Source of the DNA: Clitopilus passeckerianus
Lineage: Eukaryota; Basidiomycota; Agaricomycetes; Agaricales; Entolomataceae
DNA length: 64,000 nt
NCBI GenBank assembly: GCA_944990035.1
Contig: CALYLX010000045.1
Span: 62,001 to 126,000, forward strand
Direction of reading: 5' to 3'
How positions within the stretch are numbered: position 1 is the first letter of the stretch; each line of letters begins with the position of its first letter. Below the pieces are notes generated by a model, which did no database searches, was not told the origin of the DNA, and worked only from the letters and a program-made list of their open reading frames with translations. Position numbers and translations under genes: made by a program. Of this stretch, positions 43,786-56,880 are shown piece by piece.

Positions 43786-45778
43786 ATGTCGAAGAGAAAG
43801 GTGGCCTACTACTATGACGGTAAGGCGCTCACTATCATTGTCTTATCAGTCTTATGCATGGTGTTCTAGCGGACACTGGTGCCTACACGTATGGCATTGG
43901 CCACCCAATGAAGCCTCACAGAGTGCGCATGACGCACGAACTGGTGAATGTCTATGGGATGCTGCCGAAGATGCAGGTTCTGGTGAGCAACGAGCTGAGA
44001 AAAGTAGAGAAAATATTGCTAATAGATTTCCATGGAAGAAACCAAAACGAGCGTCCTCAGAAAGCATGACTGCATTTCACACCGACGAATATGTACATTT
44101 CCTTACTCGAGTTACCCCCGAAACTTCAGCAGAATTGACGTATTCTGGAACAAGATGCAAGTATTCTGTTACCTTCGACTTCCTTGTTGTACTGACGTTG
44201 GAAATTACAGTCCTGGTGGGAGACGATAATCCAGCCTTCGAGGGAGTGTTTGAGTTCTGCTCTATATCAGCTGGGGGCTCAATAGGTGCGTTGCCTCGAT
44301 AGCGTACGCGTCAGATTAATGTCTGAACACTCTTTAGGTGCTGCCGAGAGGATAACATCAGGTGCCGCCGACATCGCCATTAACTGGGCTGGCGGCCTTC
44401 ATCATGCCAAGAAACGGGAAGCATCCGGCTTTTGCTACATCAACGACATCGTCCTCGGCATCCTTGAGTTGCTGCGATCATACAGCCGCGTCTTGTACAT
44501 CGACATTGACTGCCATCATGGAGATGGCGTCGAGGAAGCATTCTACACCACCGACCGCGTCATGACGTGCAGCTTTCATAAATTTGGAGAGTATTTCCCG
44601 GGGACGGGGACTCAAGAAGACAAGGGGAGGGGGAAAGGGAAGGGATACGCGGTCAATGTACCGTTCAAGGATGGTTTGACGGATCAGGCGTTCAAGAGCG
44701 TGTTTGAACCGGTATGTTCGTCCGAGCTATCCAGGCACATTTCCTGACCAAACATCCATAGGTTATTTCCCGAATCCTCGAAATCTTCCAGCCTTCTGCT
44801 GTTGTCCTCCAATGTGGCGCAGATTCGCTGTCGGGAGACAAGCTTGGATGCTTCAATGTTTCCATGGAAGGCCACGCCCATTGCGTTCAGTTCTTGCGGA
44901 AGTCAAACATACCCCTTATTCTGCTTGGTGGTGGAGGATACACGATAAAGAATGTGGCTAGAGCGTGGACGTACGAAACGGCCTGTGCTCTTGGCATTGA
45001 AGACGAGATCGACCGACATTTGCCCTGGAATCAATATTTCGAATGGTTTGGGCCGAGATATCGGCTGGAGGTAGCGGACAGCAATATGGATGACCTCAAC
45101 GTCAAGGATGGGTCAATAGATAAAGTCAGGTACGCAACGCGAGATGCCTATCTAAACGCTTGTTTACTGATTACAGTTTACTACAGGACAACTGCTTTGG
45201 AGCAGCTCCAAGAACTCGCTTCGGCCTGTGCTCCGTCAGTCCAGCTACAAGATGTTCCCAAGGAAAGTATCGGGCAACACCTGGGATTCAAGACGGACGA
45301 AGAAGAACCTCGGGACGAACCGGACGAGCGATTAGCGCGTAAGTGCTATTTTGTACTGGCATTGTCTCGACCACTAATCTCGTGCCTAGAACACGCCAAA
45401 TATGTGTTTGACCTCCCAGACTCTGATACATCGGAGACTGACGACGACGATTCCTGGGACTCGGACGAGTCTCATGCCAGTCGGCGCCGACAAACCCGGA
45501 GATATCCTCCGCCTCCGAGAACTAGGATGAGCTTGCTCACAGGCAAATACTTTGACGTCCCCGTCCATGATGATGGATACGAACACTACGAATGTGGAGC
45601 TCTGCCTAGCAAAACGTCGCGCAGAAGGTTCTTCCAGAGCTCGGCAAAGTGGGATGAAAGCCTCGATCAAGTTATACTCAAGAAGACAGGTGGCTTACGA
45701 ACGCCGTTGGGCGAGCTGATGGAAAGAGCCGGGCTTGATGATGATGAAGGGTGGGATGAGATGGCAGTCGATTCATAA
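43786..45778 (+). CDS. HOS2: Class I histone deacetylase, Hos2/HDAC3 type
   Basis: This is a zinc-dependent lysine deacetylase of nuclear corepressor complexes (Set3-type for Hos2). The ATG at 43786 begins [11 protein letters not shown]. After an intron come [39 protein letters not shown] and the active-site block [22 protein letters not shown]. The zinc ligands lie in DIDCHHGDG and CGADSL, and the catalytic Tyr in [14 protein letters not shown]. The sequence resembles the Hos2/HDAC3 branch more than Rpd3 because of [15 protein letters not shown] and WTYETA. The usual Val in DIDVHHGDG is Cys here. The C-terminal tail is acidic ([19 protein letters not shown]) and ends AVDS with TAA at 45776-45778. 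All catalytic residues are present, so activity is expected. Confidence 0.93.
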
Positions 45779-46307
45779 TCCCTGTTTTTTTTTTTTTTGG
45801 TCTGTCTTGTGTTTTGTGTTTTGCTTTGTGACGATTCTGTACTTCTGTATATGTGTATTGTCTAGATGTGTAACCAAGGAATGGTTCAGCCTATCTTTCC
45901 AATGGAATCCCGCTGTCATAGACCTTTCCATACTGCCTACAGCCCTTCACTTCTTTCTGAAGCATCTACCGTTTCTCCGAGCTGCGCGACGCGTCGCGTG
46001 CAGCGGCGTCGGCCGAATCTTGGGAGAAGAACGCGTCCCGGCCACGTGGAGGCTTTACCTAATCGTCCTTATCTTTAGCACACTCCGTACGGGGACAGAA
46101 CTCTCAAGCAACATACACTGAGGCTTATCTTTGGAATGTCATGTTATCAGCTGAGCTCTCAGCGGCTAGGGACCAAGGCACCCTGGCTTCGATAACTGCT
46201 GATGGAGACGTATAAAAAGAAATTCTGGGGAACACGGAAGCCCGGAGTCTTCTCAGCCACCTCCTTTTTAACTGTTTCGTTTGGCTCCAACGGACGCCAC
46301 TGCTGCA
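45779..46307. promoter_or_regulatory. HOS2 3' flank and permease promoter
   Basis: 529 bases. A T-rich run follows the HOS2 stop (45785-45799). Further on are a 14-bp palindrome CGCGACGCGTCGCG (45985-45998) and a second ACGCGT (46031-46036), both MluI cell-cycle-box-like, and a CACGTG box (46043-46048). A TATA box, TATAAAAAG, lies at 46211-46219, about 95 bases before the permease ATG. Confidence 0.55.
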
Positions 46308-48603
46308 ATGGGCTCTAAAGACATTGTTGAGAAACAGCCTGAACCTACGGTTGTTCCAGTGATGGAGAGCCAAGCACCTCCCTCAACCGGGCCTCAGCAT
46401 GACGTTGGTCCGTCCTCAACCCAGAGGACATTCCGGAGGTTGAGGCACAAGTTCACCACCCGGGATGGCTGGTTTGGTGACTATGATTATGCCTGGTAGG
46501 TTCTTGTTGGATTTACAGCTGCTCCGAAGCTAACACTTCGCTAGGTTGTGTATGCCATCACTTCCGTTTATGAAGAGAAAGTCGACTAGGCCGCCTTTCT
46601 ATGCCTTGGACGCGGACCTACCTCTTGCGCTTGCTATCACAAGCGGATTGCAACATGCCCTTGCCATGTTGGCCGGACTCATTACACCGCCCATTATTTT
46701 TGCTTCCGCTCTATCCCTGGATCCTGCAACCTCCGCTTACATGATTTCTGCTTCGTTAATTGGCTGTGGTACGTCTGCTCTACCGTGCTCATTTACACAA
46801 CGAACTAACCCCGACTTACCAGGTATCCTCAGCCTTGTACAAATGTCACGAATCCATCTTTTCAAGAACTACTATCTCGGAACCGGATTGATCACCGTCG
46901 TCGGAACCAGCTTTGCTACTCTGAGCACTGCGAACGCCGTCAGTCCCTGTCTTCAGCTACCTTAAACGACTTTACTTAATGGACTTCTAGATATTTGACG
47001 CCATGTATAAAGACGGCACATGTCCAAGCACCGTATCGGCAACGGGCGCAGTCACACGAGGGCCATGTCCAGATGCATACGGAAAGCTATTGGGTAGGTA
47101 TCTTTTCATTTTCTGTTTGGATGAAGCTAACTTCGCTCTAGGTACCTCTCTTCTCTGCTCACTGCTAGAAATGGGCCTGTCCTTCCTACCCGCAAAGGTG
47201 CTCAAACGTGTCTTCCCACCTCTGGTCACAGGTCAATATTCCCCACTTCCCCCGACTCGATGTGGAAGCTGATGAGAACCTCTAGGTACTGTAATCGTGC
47301 TCATTGGCGCATCCTTAGTCGGGGACTCTGGGATGCCGAATTGGGGAGGAGGATCGAACGGATGCCAAAACTCACCGCAGGGCACCATCTTTGAGCTCTG
47401 CCCCACCATTTTCGCACCTCGACCACTCCCGTTAGTACATCCTCTTTCTCTGCTCCACGGAGATGAGGGCTGACCCCTCAATGTCAGATTTGGCTCGCCC
47501 GAATTCATCGGCCTTGGGTTCCTAACCTTTGTGTCGATCCTTTTGACCGAAATCTTTGGATCTCCCTTCCTCAAGAATATCAGTATCATTGTTGGCTTGG
47601 CCATCGGATGTATTGTTGCTGGTGCTGCAGGCTACTTTGATAATTCAAGCATTAAATCTGCTCCTGCTATCACGTTCCTATGGTTAGCACATGAAAGCTT
47701 CCGGGACAATCTCATTGCTAACGTCTCCCGTGTTTAGGGTCCACCGTTTCAAAATTTCCCTCTACCCACCCGCTATTCTCCCTATGTTGGCTGTCTACAG
47801 TACGTGTCAATCCGCACTGAACAAAGTCCGTGTTCTGATACCTTCAATAGTCTCCTTGGCCATGGAAGCCATCGGTGATATCACTGCTTCTGCAGAAGTA
47901 TCTCGCGTTGCAGTCGAAGGCCCCGAGTTTGAAACACGCATTCAAGGAGGAGTTCTTGTATGTCTATATTCTCCTTCGTCGTGTCCAGCTGCTTACCCCC
48001 TTGTTGTAGTCAGATGGCGTTGGTGGCTTCTTCTCCGCCCTTTTCACAGTTACACCCCTTTCCATTTTCGCTCAAAACAACGGTGTCATCGCCCTTACGC
48101 GCTGTGCAAACCGTGGTGCTGGACGATGGTGCTGCTTCTTCCTCATCCTCTTTGGAGTCCTTGGCAAGATTTCTGGGGTGTTCCTTGCGATCCCTAATCC
48201 TGTGCTGGGTGGTGTAACAACATTCCTGTTCGCCAGTGTCACGGTTTCTGGCTTGCGGGTGCTATCGTACATCACTTTCACCAGGAGGGAACGTTTTATC
48301 CTTGCTGCAGCTCTCTGTTTCGGACTGGGCAATCTCCTCGTCCCAACAGTGTTCACCCACTTGTTCGATGGAGTTGATCATCCCAATGCCGGCTTGCAGG
48401 GTCTCTTTGACTCGATAACAATCGTGCTCAGCACGCCGTGTGAGTCTCCTGAGCATCTGTCTGCTAATGTTTCTAATTCATTCTCTTCAGTCTTGTCTGC
48501 TGGCATTGTAGCTGCCGTTCTGAACCTCATAATACCTGATGAAGTAGCAGAAGTCACAGAATCTGAGGACGAGGAGTCACTGGAATCGCAACAGAAGTCG
48601 TAA
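46308..48603 (+). CDS. Xanthine/uracil permease (nucleobase-ascorbate transporter family)
   Basis: This is a plasma-membrane proton symporter for xanthine, uric acid or uracil of the UapA/UapC type. The ATG at 46308 begins MGSKDIVEKQPEP. A soluble N-terminal tail with FTTRDGWFGDYDYAWLCMPSLPF precedes the first helix, a pattern typical of the fungal family. Helices follow with GLQHALAMLAGLITPPIIF and LTFVSILLTEIFGSPFLKN. The signature QNNGVIALTRCANRGAG matches the substrate-binding motif [QEP]-N-x-G-x4-T-[RKG]. Next is VLGGVTTFLFASVTVSGLRVLSY, then an acidic C-terminal tail (ESEDEESLESQQKS) with TAA at 48601-48603. There are several short introns. Specificity between purines and uracil cannot be told from sequence alone. 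All motif residues are intact. Confidence 0.92.
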
Positions 48604-48715
48604 AACTGTAGTATTTATCAAGTATTTATTTAATGCCTAATTTGTGTAATTTTGATGATGTCATCATGTATTAATGTCTGCCTTTCGACCAAATTGAGAC
48701 TTTGACCAACCGACC

Positions 48716-50133
48716 ATGTTACCTGCAATCTTCTCCAAAAGACTCTTGGGCTCTTCACTGCTGCGGACAACAGCGAGCAGACGTGTTCCGTTGGCGGCAA
48801 GGTCGATTAACGTAAGAACAGACACGGGAGAGTCGTCTGCAGAGCAAGAATTTGACGATGACTTTGGACTCTACGATGTCATTCTACCTAGAGAACCTCC
48901 CATTTATGGCACAGCTTGGATAGAGCCTAGAAGCGTACCACCGCATATACAGAGGCCGCCATATGCAATGAAGCCACGTCCGAGAGATGAGAAGCAGCCT
49001 GGGGAACCTCTTGGGCCTGGCCTTAGGATTGTGCTGGGAAGTGAGGGTGAGACGAGGGTTAGAGAGGCAGCAAAGCTGGCGAAGAAAGTGAGGGAGCGTG
49101 CTTCCATTATGGCCAAAGTAAGTCCCCCACATGCTGTCGTATCCGTGGCTGGGTTGCTCACCGTTGATACCACAAGGTCGGAATAACAACGAATGAAATT
49201 GATGCAGCTCTACATGAATATATCATCTCTCAGAACGCCTACCCTTCGCCATTGCTCTACCAAGACTTTCCCAAATCCTGCTGTACGAGGTATGGTCTAT
49301 ACCATAGCATCCATATATGCGTCTAACATGCTATATAAAAGTATAAACAACATCCTAGCGCATGGTATACCAGACGAGTGAGCTTCTACGCATGTCGTTT
49401 CGTTTTCAGTGTAAGCCAACCTGGAACCAGCCGACCTCTACAAGACGGGGACATCATTAACATAGACGTTACCGTCTATCTCAATGGCTACCACGGCGAC
49501 ACATCCCAGACATATCTTGTTGGGGACGTCGTAAGTGGTTTCTACTTCCCCGCATATTTGCCTATCTAATGTATTTCAGGATGCCCAAGGCCAAGAACTG
49601 GTGAAAATCACTAACGACGCCCTCGAAGCCGGTATTCAAGCTTGCGCTCCTGGGAAACCTTACAGAAGCATTGGTCAGGCCATTCATGACCTTGTCTACA
49701 AGACGAACAAGTACTCTGTATCACCACAATTTACTGGCCATGGCATTGGCGTTAAATTCCACCACCCACCTTGGATCATACACCACAGTGAGTTCTCATT
49801 AGAACAACTTTAGGGGACGTTACTGAGCCCGGACAGAGAATGAAGAACCTGGCGTCATGATGCCTGGAGACTGCTTTACAATTGAGGTTTGCCCTGACTA
49901 CTCTCATCCATATACTTGCTGGACTGACAACCTACTAGCCTGTAGTTGTACAAGGCACAGATCCTATGGGATGGATATTCCCCGATGGCTGGACTGCTTC
50001 CACCGAGGTAAGTGCTCAAACAATCTGCTCCACGTTCTTGGCCTCATCAATTTATTAGAACTGTGCTAGGGGCGCGCAGGCAGAGCATATGGTCTTGATC
50101 ACTGAAAATGGAGCTGAAGTGCTCACAGCATGA
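48716..50133 (+). CDS. Methionine aminopeptidase type I, mitochondrial (MAP1D-like)
   Basis: This enzyme removes the initiator Met from nascent proteins. The ATG at 48716 opens an Arg/Ser-rich, acid-poor N terminus ([22 protein letters not shown]) that predicts mitochondrial import. An unusually long linker precedes the pita-bread core. Core motifs are [51 protein letters not shown] (two metal-binding Asp), FTGHGIG (His), PGDCFTIEP (Glu) and [13 protein letters not shown] (last Glu). The stop TGA is at 50131-50133. Splicing of the exon ending CCAGACGA to CCGACCTCT gives the conserved PDDRPLQDGD. All five metal ligands are present, so it should be active. Confidence 0.9.
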
Positions 50134-50647
50134 AGCTGGTTACAGCCCACACATCCCTCTGCGTATTAAAGCACTGTAATCTTAGATGCATTCTGAAATT
50201 TTCACTGTCATATGAAGCCGGCACGCTGTTTGAGAGCCCTTTAGTCTAGTAATTCCAGCAAATGACGCACGACTTTGTGCTCTGCTTTCGGGCAAGATAT
50301 GAACAAACCGAAGCACAACCATGTGTCACGGCTCGGGGGTACCACCACAGAAGCCAGAAGGTGCCTACAAACTCGAACAGGACCGAAGGTCCATACACGA
50401 AAAGAAGGCTCGTTTTGCCTCCACTTGCGAAACATGTCAAATTCTTCGTGCAGCCTCTTCAGAGTCAGAGTGTCCCCACTAACCAACTGCGTTATCCACC
50501 CTATAGTTGCCTGAAGTAGGTCGTATTGTTCCTGGGTTGGCCTTTACCAGTGCAACATGCATTTCAGGGCGTATTTGTTTGCCTAGGAAATCATTAGAGT
50601 ACAGAAAACCTCGCTCATACAGGTTCAACTACACTAACAACCATTAA
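50134..50647. other. Convergent intergenic region
   Basis: 514 bases between the MAP1D-like stop (+) and the NUP192 stop (-). They hold both 3' UTRs. A minus-strand open stretch inside is listed separately as a possible small gene. Confidence 0.5.
50241..50562 (-). CDS. Possible small unknown protein downstream of NUP192
   Basis: On the minus strand an ATG at 50562 (MHVAL) can be joined over a 38-nt intron (GTAAAG ... CTTCAG) to a frame of 81 codons ending at 50241. It includes LKRLHEEFDMFRKWR and SCPKAEHKVVRHLLELLD. The composition looks protein-like, with amphipathic helices. The frame upstream of the ATG is also open for about 20 codons, so an exon of a longer transcript is possible. I know no family for it. 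It could equally be the 3' UTR of NUP192 or a decaying gene tail. Confidence 0.3.
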
Positions 50648-53600
50648 CTACATCGTTGCGGACATTCTTTCCTGTAAAAACACTGCAAGCACTTGGGTCA
50701 CGTCAACGCTTTTGTGTCCAATCACTTCGTCGCTCTTGCTCATAATCGCCTTCGCCTTGTTGATTAACGACTGCAGGTCAGTCGCCATCTCCCCTGTCAT
50801 CCCTCGTCGCAGTCGCTCTCCTAGAGACATAGCCGTCCTCGTTGGCTTCCGCTCCCTAGCCCCATCGGTCCGCTGCACATCCAACTGCATTTCGTCTTCC
50901 TCCTGGGTGGGCGTGTCGGATTCGGGTTTGGAAAGCCACATGACGAGTTGGGTAGCAGCATATACCAGCACTCCTTCGAGATTTCTTCGTGCTGTGAGAA
51001 CGCCTTGGCGAACGTCTAGCGGAGTGTCCATGGAATTGGAAGGTGAAGTGCGGTTAATCGTCAAGGCCTGTCCCGCTGGACGGTTCACCAGTTCGCGTAG
51101 GACGTCCAGCGTCGAGTTACCCAGCTCAAGCAGGGTTCCCATGGAGGCAGGTTCGTTGAGGACTATCTTGGAATGCTGTAACATTGTCCATTAGTTTCGC
51201 ACGAGTTGACCACGGGAATTGTCACTTACGGGAACGACCATCACTTCATTGAGTGGCCAGTCATCTTGCTGAGCGATCAGAACCAACTCTGCTCGACTGA
51301 TTGCAACTAACGTGGCAAGGATGTGACTCGAAAGTCGATATAACCGATGAACAAGCCGTGCAACCAATGGTCGTTTTAGCGGGTCCGTCGAGGTATCCTT
51401 CTCGTAAAGATTACGCTCCTCTGATGCCATGGGTTCGAACAGACTGTTAAGGTGGTTCGGGTGAGAGATCGCATAATTGATTTGCTGCAAGAGAAGGAGG
51501 CTCCGACTAGTGAAAGCTCGTAGAACTCTCTCCACAGTCGGGTTGATCTTCGCAGTCGCTGGCATGCTCTCCGCTACGGCCTGGAACAAATTGACAACTT
51601 GTTCGATTTCCTCGACGAATGCAAAGGTGATGGAGTCGCCAATGGTCCACGACAACGCTCTTGATATCTGCTCGCCATAAAGTAGGATGAACCCGCTCGC
51701 TTCAGCATCGAAATAGTGATTTCCACGGGAGAGTGCGTTGATAATCGCTGCCACAACTGAGATCATCGAGCAGTAGGCCCTGTGGCTAGGATTGCGTTCT
51801 CCTGGTAGTTCAGGAATGGTCGCATCGAGACGACCTGAGCTGATAATGGAGGTGAGGCTGTTGTTGCTATACGCAGATAAAACCCCGTCACTCGCCAGCC
51901 GCTCCGCTGACGTGGATATGCTTGCCAGTGCCATATGGAAGAGTAAAATATGTGGGCTGTAGAGAGGGAGTTTTCGGGACTGGAGGAGGGGTAGGTCGGA
52001 GATGCCGATCAAGTCAATCTGGCTGAAGAGCTGTAAACTGCTTCGGATGACATCGGTTTCTTGGCACTTTGCAAGCCAGAGGGTGGAAGAGGGATTAATG
52101 TCTCGATGCGTGCACTGTTCAAAAACAGCCACGAGCAGTGCCATGTCGCGATCTAAGTCTAAATCAAGCCTCCCCCGAGCCGAGTCGAAAGTAAATTTGA
52201 GGGCATCGATGACAAGGTTGAGGGTGACCTCGACCATTCCCATTATTGTCAAGCGCTGTTCCGCATGCAACACCTTTGGGCGACGAGCTAGATTCCTGCT
52301 CTGTCGGGAGCAAAAGTAGATGACCTGCAGTAACGGCCGATGGAAGGCCGCAGGGATGACACCCAGGACAGACTTGGCGACTGGCTGTGCTTCGTTGGTT
52401 ATAATCCCATGAACATTTCGCACGAGGTCGACGAAGGACTGTGTTTCTTCCGCCTTATCGGTGGTGGAGAACCATGCCAGCTCCAGGAGTGACAGGAGTA
52501 AGGACAATCGCTTGCCATGTATGACTGCCATCATGTCTCCTGCTCGGTCTTCCGACGCAATGCCGGAAGAAACGGAGTTGGATATCGACAGTGCAATGGG
52601 TCGAATTGCAGCATCACCTCGCAGGTAAGAGCCCGCATTTTGGAGGAGAGCTTGCCAGGAGTCGGTCAAGGCGGACTGCGCATGGGCCAGGGAAAGATTG
52701 AGATTGACCGAACAGAGCTGTAGTTCCAAGGAGTGTCCGATGGATTCCGTTAATCCGTCTTGTTTTTGTGTATATGCAAAGATTCTGTTTTGCAACAACA
52801 TGGGTGAGAAAGTAAAACCTTCGCCCAGTTCACGTTGATCCAATGGGTCTTGAGACTGCAATTGTTCCATGGAGAGACCTGGTAAATGCTGGTTGAGTTG
52901 CTTGACAAGGGTGTCGTAGAGAGAGGGGTCGTAAGAGCTGGCCGCAGCCTCGCCAACCATCTCATTGAAATCGTCTTGGGATTTGAATTTGGGTTCAAGC
53001 TGTGCGAAGCTGACTGGCTTCGCTGTTGAGCTGGCCTGGCCATTGGCGTGCAGGTGCGCCTGGATATCGAGGGCCAGGATACGAACCGCCAAAGACTTGG
53101 CAGTAGCGCGGTGTGCATATGCAGCAATTGATTGGTGTTGGCTGGGCCGATGAGCCTCAGGTACGGATTCGAGGGAGGGAAGATCATGATCTGGAGAGGG
53201 GCCCAAGTCTTGGAAGCAGATGGCGGCGATTAATTTCCAGAATTCCTTGTCACTTCGGATTGGCGCAAGAGCATCTTTATGCTCCAGAGCGTGTGCCCAA
53301 ACGAGATCAAGGAACTGGAGGATCGCGGTCAGAATCTCTGGACTATGGTCCCAGTTGGTTTTCCAATACGCTAGATACTCCGAAGCGACACCAATTGCAC
53401 TCTTCGCCTTGTCTTGTTCTCCCCCCGATGTGATTGCCAATCTATCGGATCGAGTGACGTGTGGTGTTTGGAATTTTCCTGTGACCAGGAGATGGGCCAA
53501 AGCAGGCTCCTTATCCACTGCGAGGGCAATAAACTCCCAGACTGCCCTGCGCAACCCAGCATCTACGTAAGGCAAGGAGATAATCCGGACCAATGAAGCG

Positions 53601-56600
53601 ACGGTGGCCTCGGGATCTGCTAAGTGTCCTACGATCGTGATTGATGTCGATTGGGATGATAGGGAGGCACATAAGGCCCGTAGGACGAGGACGGCTTCAA
53701 TTGGAACCGCTCGGCCAACATCTCTCCTTTGGACATATGAAGTCAACACCTCAATTGGATCAACTCGAGATTGATTTGAGACGCGGGAGGAAAGTGAGCC
53801 AGACGTTCGGGTGCATAACATCTGTTCAAGGAGGGTGCTTTTCAAGGATGGGTGCCAAACAATCTTTCTGTTCAGCACAGTGCGGACTAACTTCAGATAC
53901 GCTTCGAGTTGCAAAATGAGGCGGCTGGCGTCACCGAAGCGCCGTGAGGCGTAAAGTGTTTTGATGGCTGACGGAGCGGAGCAGATGGATGATATGAGGG
54001 GTTGGACAGAAGATGTCGCTGCTCGAAGAAGCAGGGTATCCGTGACAAAGTGGTTCAACGGCAAGAATGGGCTCTGGCTGCTTGGCGAAACCTGCTCTAA
54101 AATCTCGTGATAGAGCAAGCTAACGCGACGACCGATCTCGAAGCGGTCACTGAGCTGCGAGTATTTCCAGCCTAGGTGCTCAACCCATATGTCCGTATGT
54201 ATGAGCTTGGTAGCTCGCAACAAAACAGCCTCCTTGAGTTGCTGTAATTTGGAGTTTCCAGGCATGGTCGTTGATATTGCTTCATGGAGGAGTCGGCGAA
54301 CCAGATGGAGTAGCGCCAAGGTCATAGTGTAATGACCCGCTGTCCTCTCTGAGGCCAATGCTGCGGAGATGAGGCCAGCAGACCGGTCAGAACCGAAAAT
54401 GGCTGTGGTGGAGCGAAGGTATAACCAAACACGATTGGAGTAGTTTGGGAGGGCTAACAAGGCGGAGAGGACGCTCATGGCGGATGTGATCAACTCGGCT
54501 TGCGGCTGGCTGCTGCGAGGCGCTGATTTCATCTGGGATAGTGAGTCCTCCAGAATCATCATTGCCACCTGGACGAGGTCGGGAGCTTGTGCCTCAAGCA
54601 TCGTATGTGCAACCACTGAGTCGCCAGTCTCCAATGCAACCATGAGCTGCTGGGCCATACCAGAGTTGTCTTCTATAAGGCTGCGAATCAGGTCAAGAGC
54701 ATCCTTTACGAAGGAAATGCCTTCGCCCTCGCCTAGATCGACACCGATGTCCTGAAGCCGTAGAGGTGTTGGCTGATTCGGATCACTTCGAGAGAACGAA
54801 ATGTCGTTGTGGCCTCCACGTAACCCAGCGCTGCTCGCCCTCCGGTTCAGGTACTCTGTTAGGACCTCCAAGATCATCTTCCATCCGGAATGTTCATGGT
54901 TCCAGGACACGACAATGTAGTCACCAGCGTCCGGATTTAGAACAACACCTGTCGACCTCGCTGGTAAGATACTGCCGCCCGGGAGTTTGATTGGTCGTAG
55001 GTTGGTGTAAGTCAAACTGGTCGATCCTCCGGAACCATACCGTTCCGGTGTTCTTTCATACAATGCGTGTGGCCCTGTACATGCTGCCAATGGAATGGCT
55101 TGGGAAAAGGAGGATAGTTTCTCGAAGTATTCGAAAGCGTGTGATGCAGCGAGTTGTCTGCCGGGAGACAACTGAATGCCCTCTTCGGAGTGATCGGTAT
55201 TGGATATGGGATCAGTGTCGAGGAACCCAAAAGCTGTCATTGACCGTAGGAGACGTACGAGAGGGGTGAATTGTAGGGGGAAGCGGGTGCGAGCGACGTC
55301 AAACACGGCACGGCGAGAACGACCTTGATACCAGTCGGACTGCCAATACTGGGTACATATTCCATCGATAGATCGGCTCTCGCTGCGGCCAAATAATGCT
55401 GTCCATACTTCAAGGAACCCTTCTGAATCAGGGATGAGTTCGACCGGGTGCAGGTCTAATATCGACATCAAAAGCCCTTTTAAAGAAGCCAAACAGGTCA
55501 GTAATCGGGTCATTCTAGAGAAGTGAAGGAGAGAACCTTTCAAGACTGAGCGGAAAGCAACAGCATTAGGGTCCGTGACAATTGAGGCTTTCTTGAGGGC
55601 AACAGAGGTCACAAATAACGGGGACTCTGTCAATAGCGACTTCATGAGGTTGAAGAGACCCGTCTCCGGGGATAAAGCCACTTGGAGCATGAGAAGGTGC
55701 GTATACTCTCGCTCCTTCGTGTACCCCGGCGAAATCATCTTGAAGAAAGGCAGATAGGAGTCGGGGATGGAGTTCATTTTCTCCCTCTTCGCGACGAGGC
55801 AGGAAAGAACGAAAGCCCATGCGGTGTATATGCAAACATATTGACCGTTTGTATTCGTTGTGACTAGCTCGTGTATTTGTTGCAGAGCGTCTGGGGAGGA
55901 TATGAAAACGTCCTTCTGGGCTGGGTTGTCGGATATCTGGAGCGCCTCGGAATCCGTTAGGTTCTCCAATTCGAGGACTTCAATCATTAGAAGAATCCAT
56001 ATTGCTGTAGAATCTTGGTATAGCTGCCTACTCTCCTCATCCAGCAAGTGAGATGAGGTAGCTTGCGACGTCCCCATGTTTGACCCATACGCAGCTTCAT
56101 ATATCTTCACGACCAGTGAACCAGTGCAAGGTGCATAGTCCCACATTGTCCAAAAGAGGACTTCTAGGAGCACCAGTTGCTCCTTCATGTTCTGTTTGGC
56201 CCAACGGGATGCTGATTTGGGATTTGTTTTGGCCTGCTCAGGAAGGTCCTGCTTTGACTTTTTGGTGTATTCCGAGAGGACGAGTTCTGCGAATGCAGAG
56301 CCATTGGGTATGACAGTTGATACAAAGCGGAGGGCCAGTTCGTGAAGTTCCTCTTCTTCATTGCTGATGGCGCGGAAAAGTGGGAGAAAAACACGGCATA
56401 TTGCAAGGCGTTCTGAATGGTAGAAGGGGGTAATGGCGTCCACGAGTTCAGCGACAGCCACGGAGCCATCTTCTGGCACTGATAGGCCTTCATTGTATAT
56501 GAATGAGCGAAAGATGATGTACGCCTGGACTTCGTCGATTGAGAACTCCTTGCTGATTGCGAAGATGTACTCTTTGACGGCATCTGCAACAAGAGCTTCC

Positions 56601-56880
56601 GTTCCATCGGCCAGCTTGACCTTCCCGCTTTCAATCTTTTTCCTGGACGCGTCCGAAGGTTGTCCAAACGGGTGGGTTAAGTTGCTGAGCTGGTCTTTCC
56701 TCGAATTAAGGTAGCCATCGATTCGTTGAATGGTTACACCTTCTGTGACATGCCCAGAAAGAATGGAATGGAGGCGGTCGAAAGTTCTAAGAGAGATTTG
56801 GGTTTAGCCTGCTGCCATGTATGCTGGAGGTAAACTTACACATCGATGAGACTCGAACTTCCTCTTTCCTCGGCCGACAT
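50648..56880 (-). CDS. NUP192: Nucleoporin Nup192/Nup205, inner-ring scaffold
   Basis: This is one of the largest scaffold proteins of the nuclear pore inner ring; it binds Nic96 and Nup53 and shapes the transport channel. It is about 2,000 residues, the usual size. The ATG at 56880 begins MSAEERGSSSLIDV and joins over an intron to TFDRLHSILSGHV, GYLNSRKDQLSNL and AVKEYIFAISKEFSIDEVQAY. A single large exon (about 51.2-56.5 kb) holds the alpha-helical solenoid, with typical stretches such as LRPIKLPGGSILPARSTGVVLN and DGICTQYWQSDWYQGRSRRAVFDVARTRFPLQ. The last exon begins HSKIVLNEPASMGTLLELGN and ends with TAG at 50648-50650. No gap or frameshift is seen. The family has no catalytic activity. 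Confidence 0.93.
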
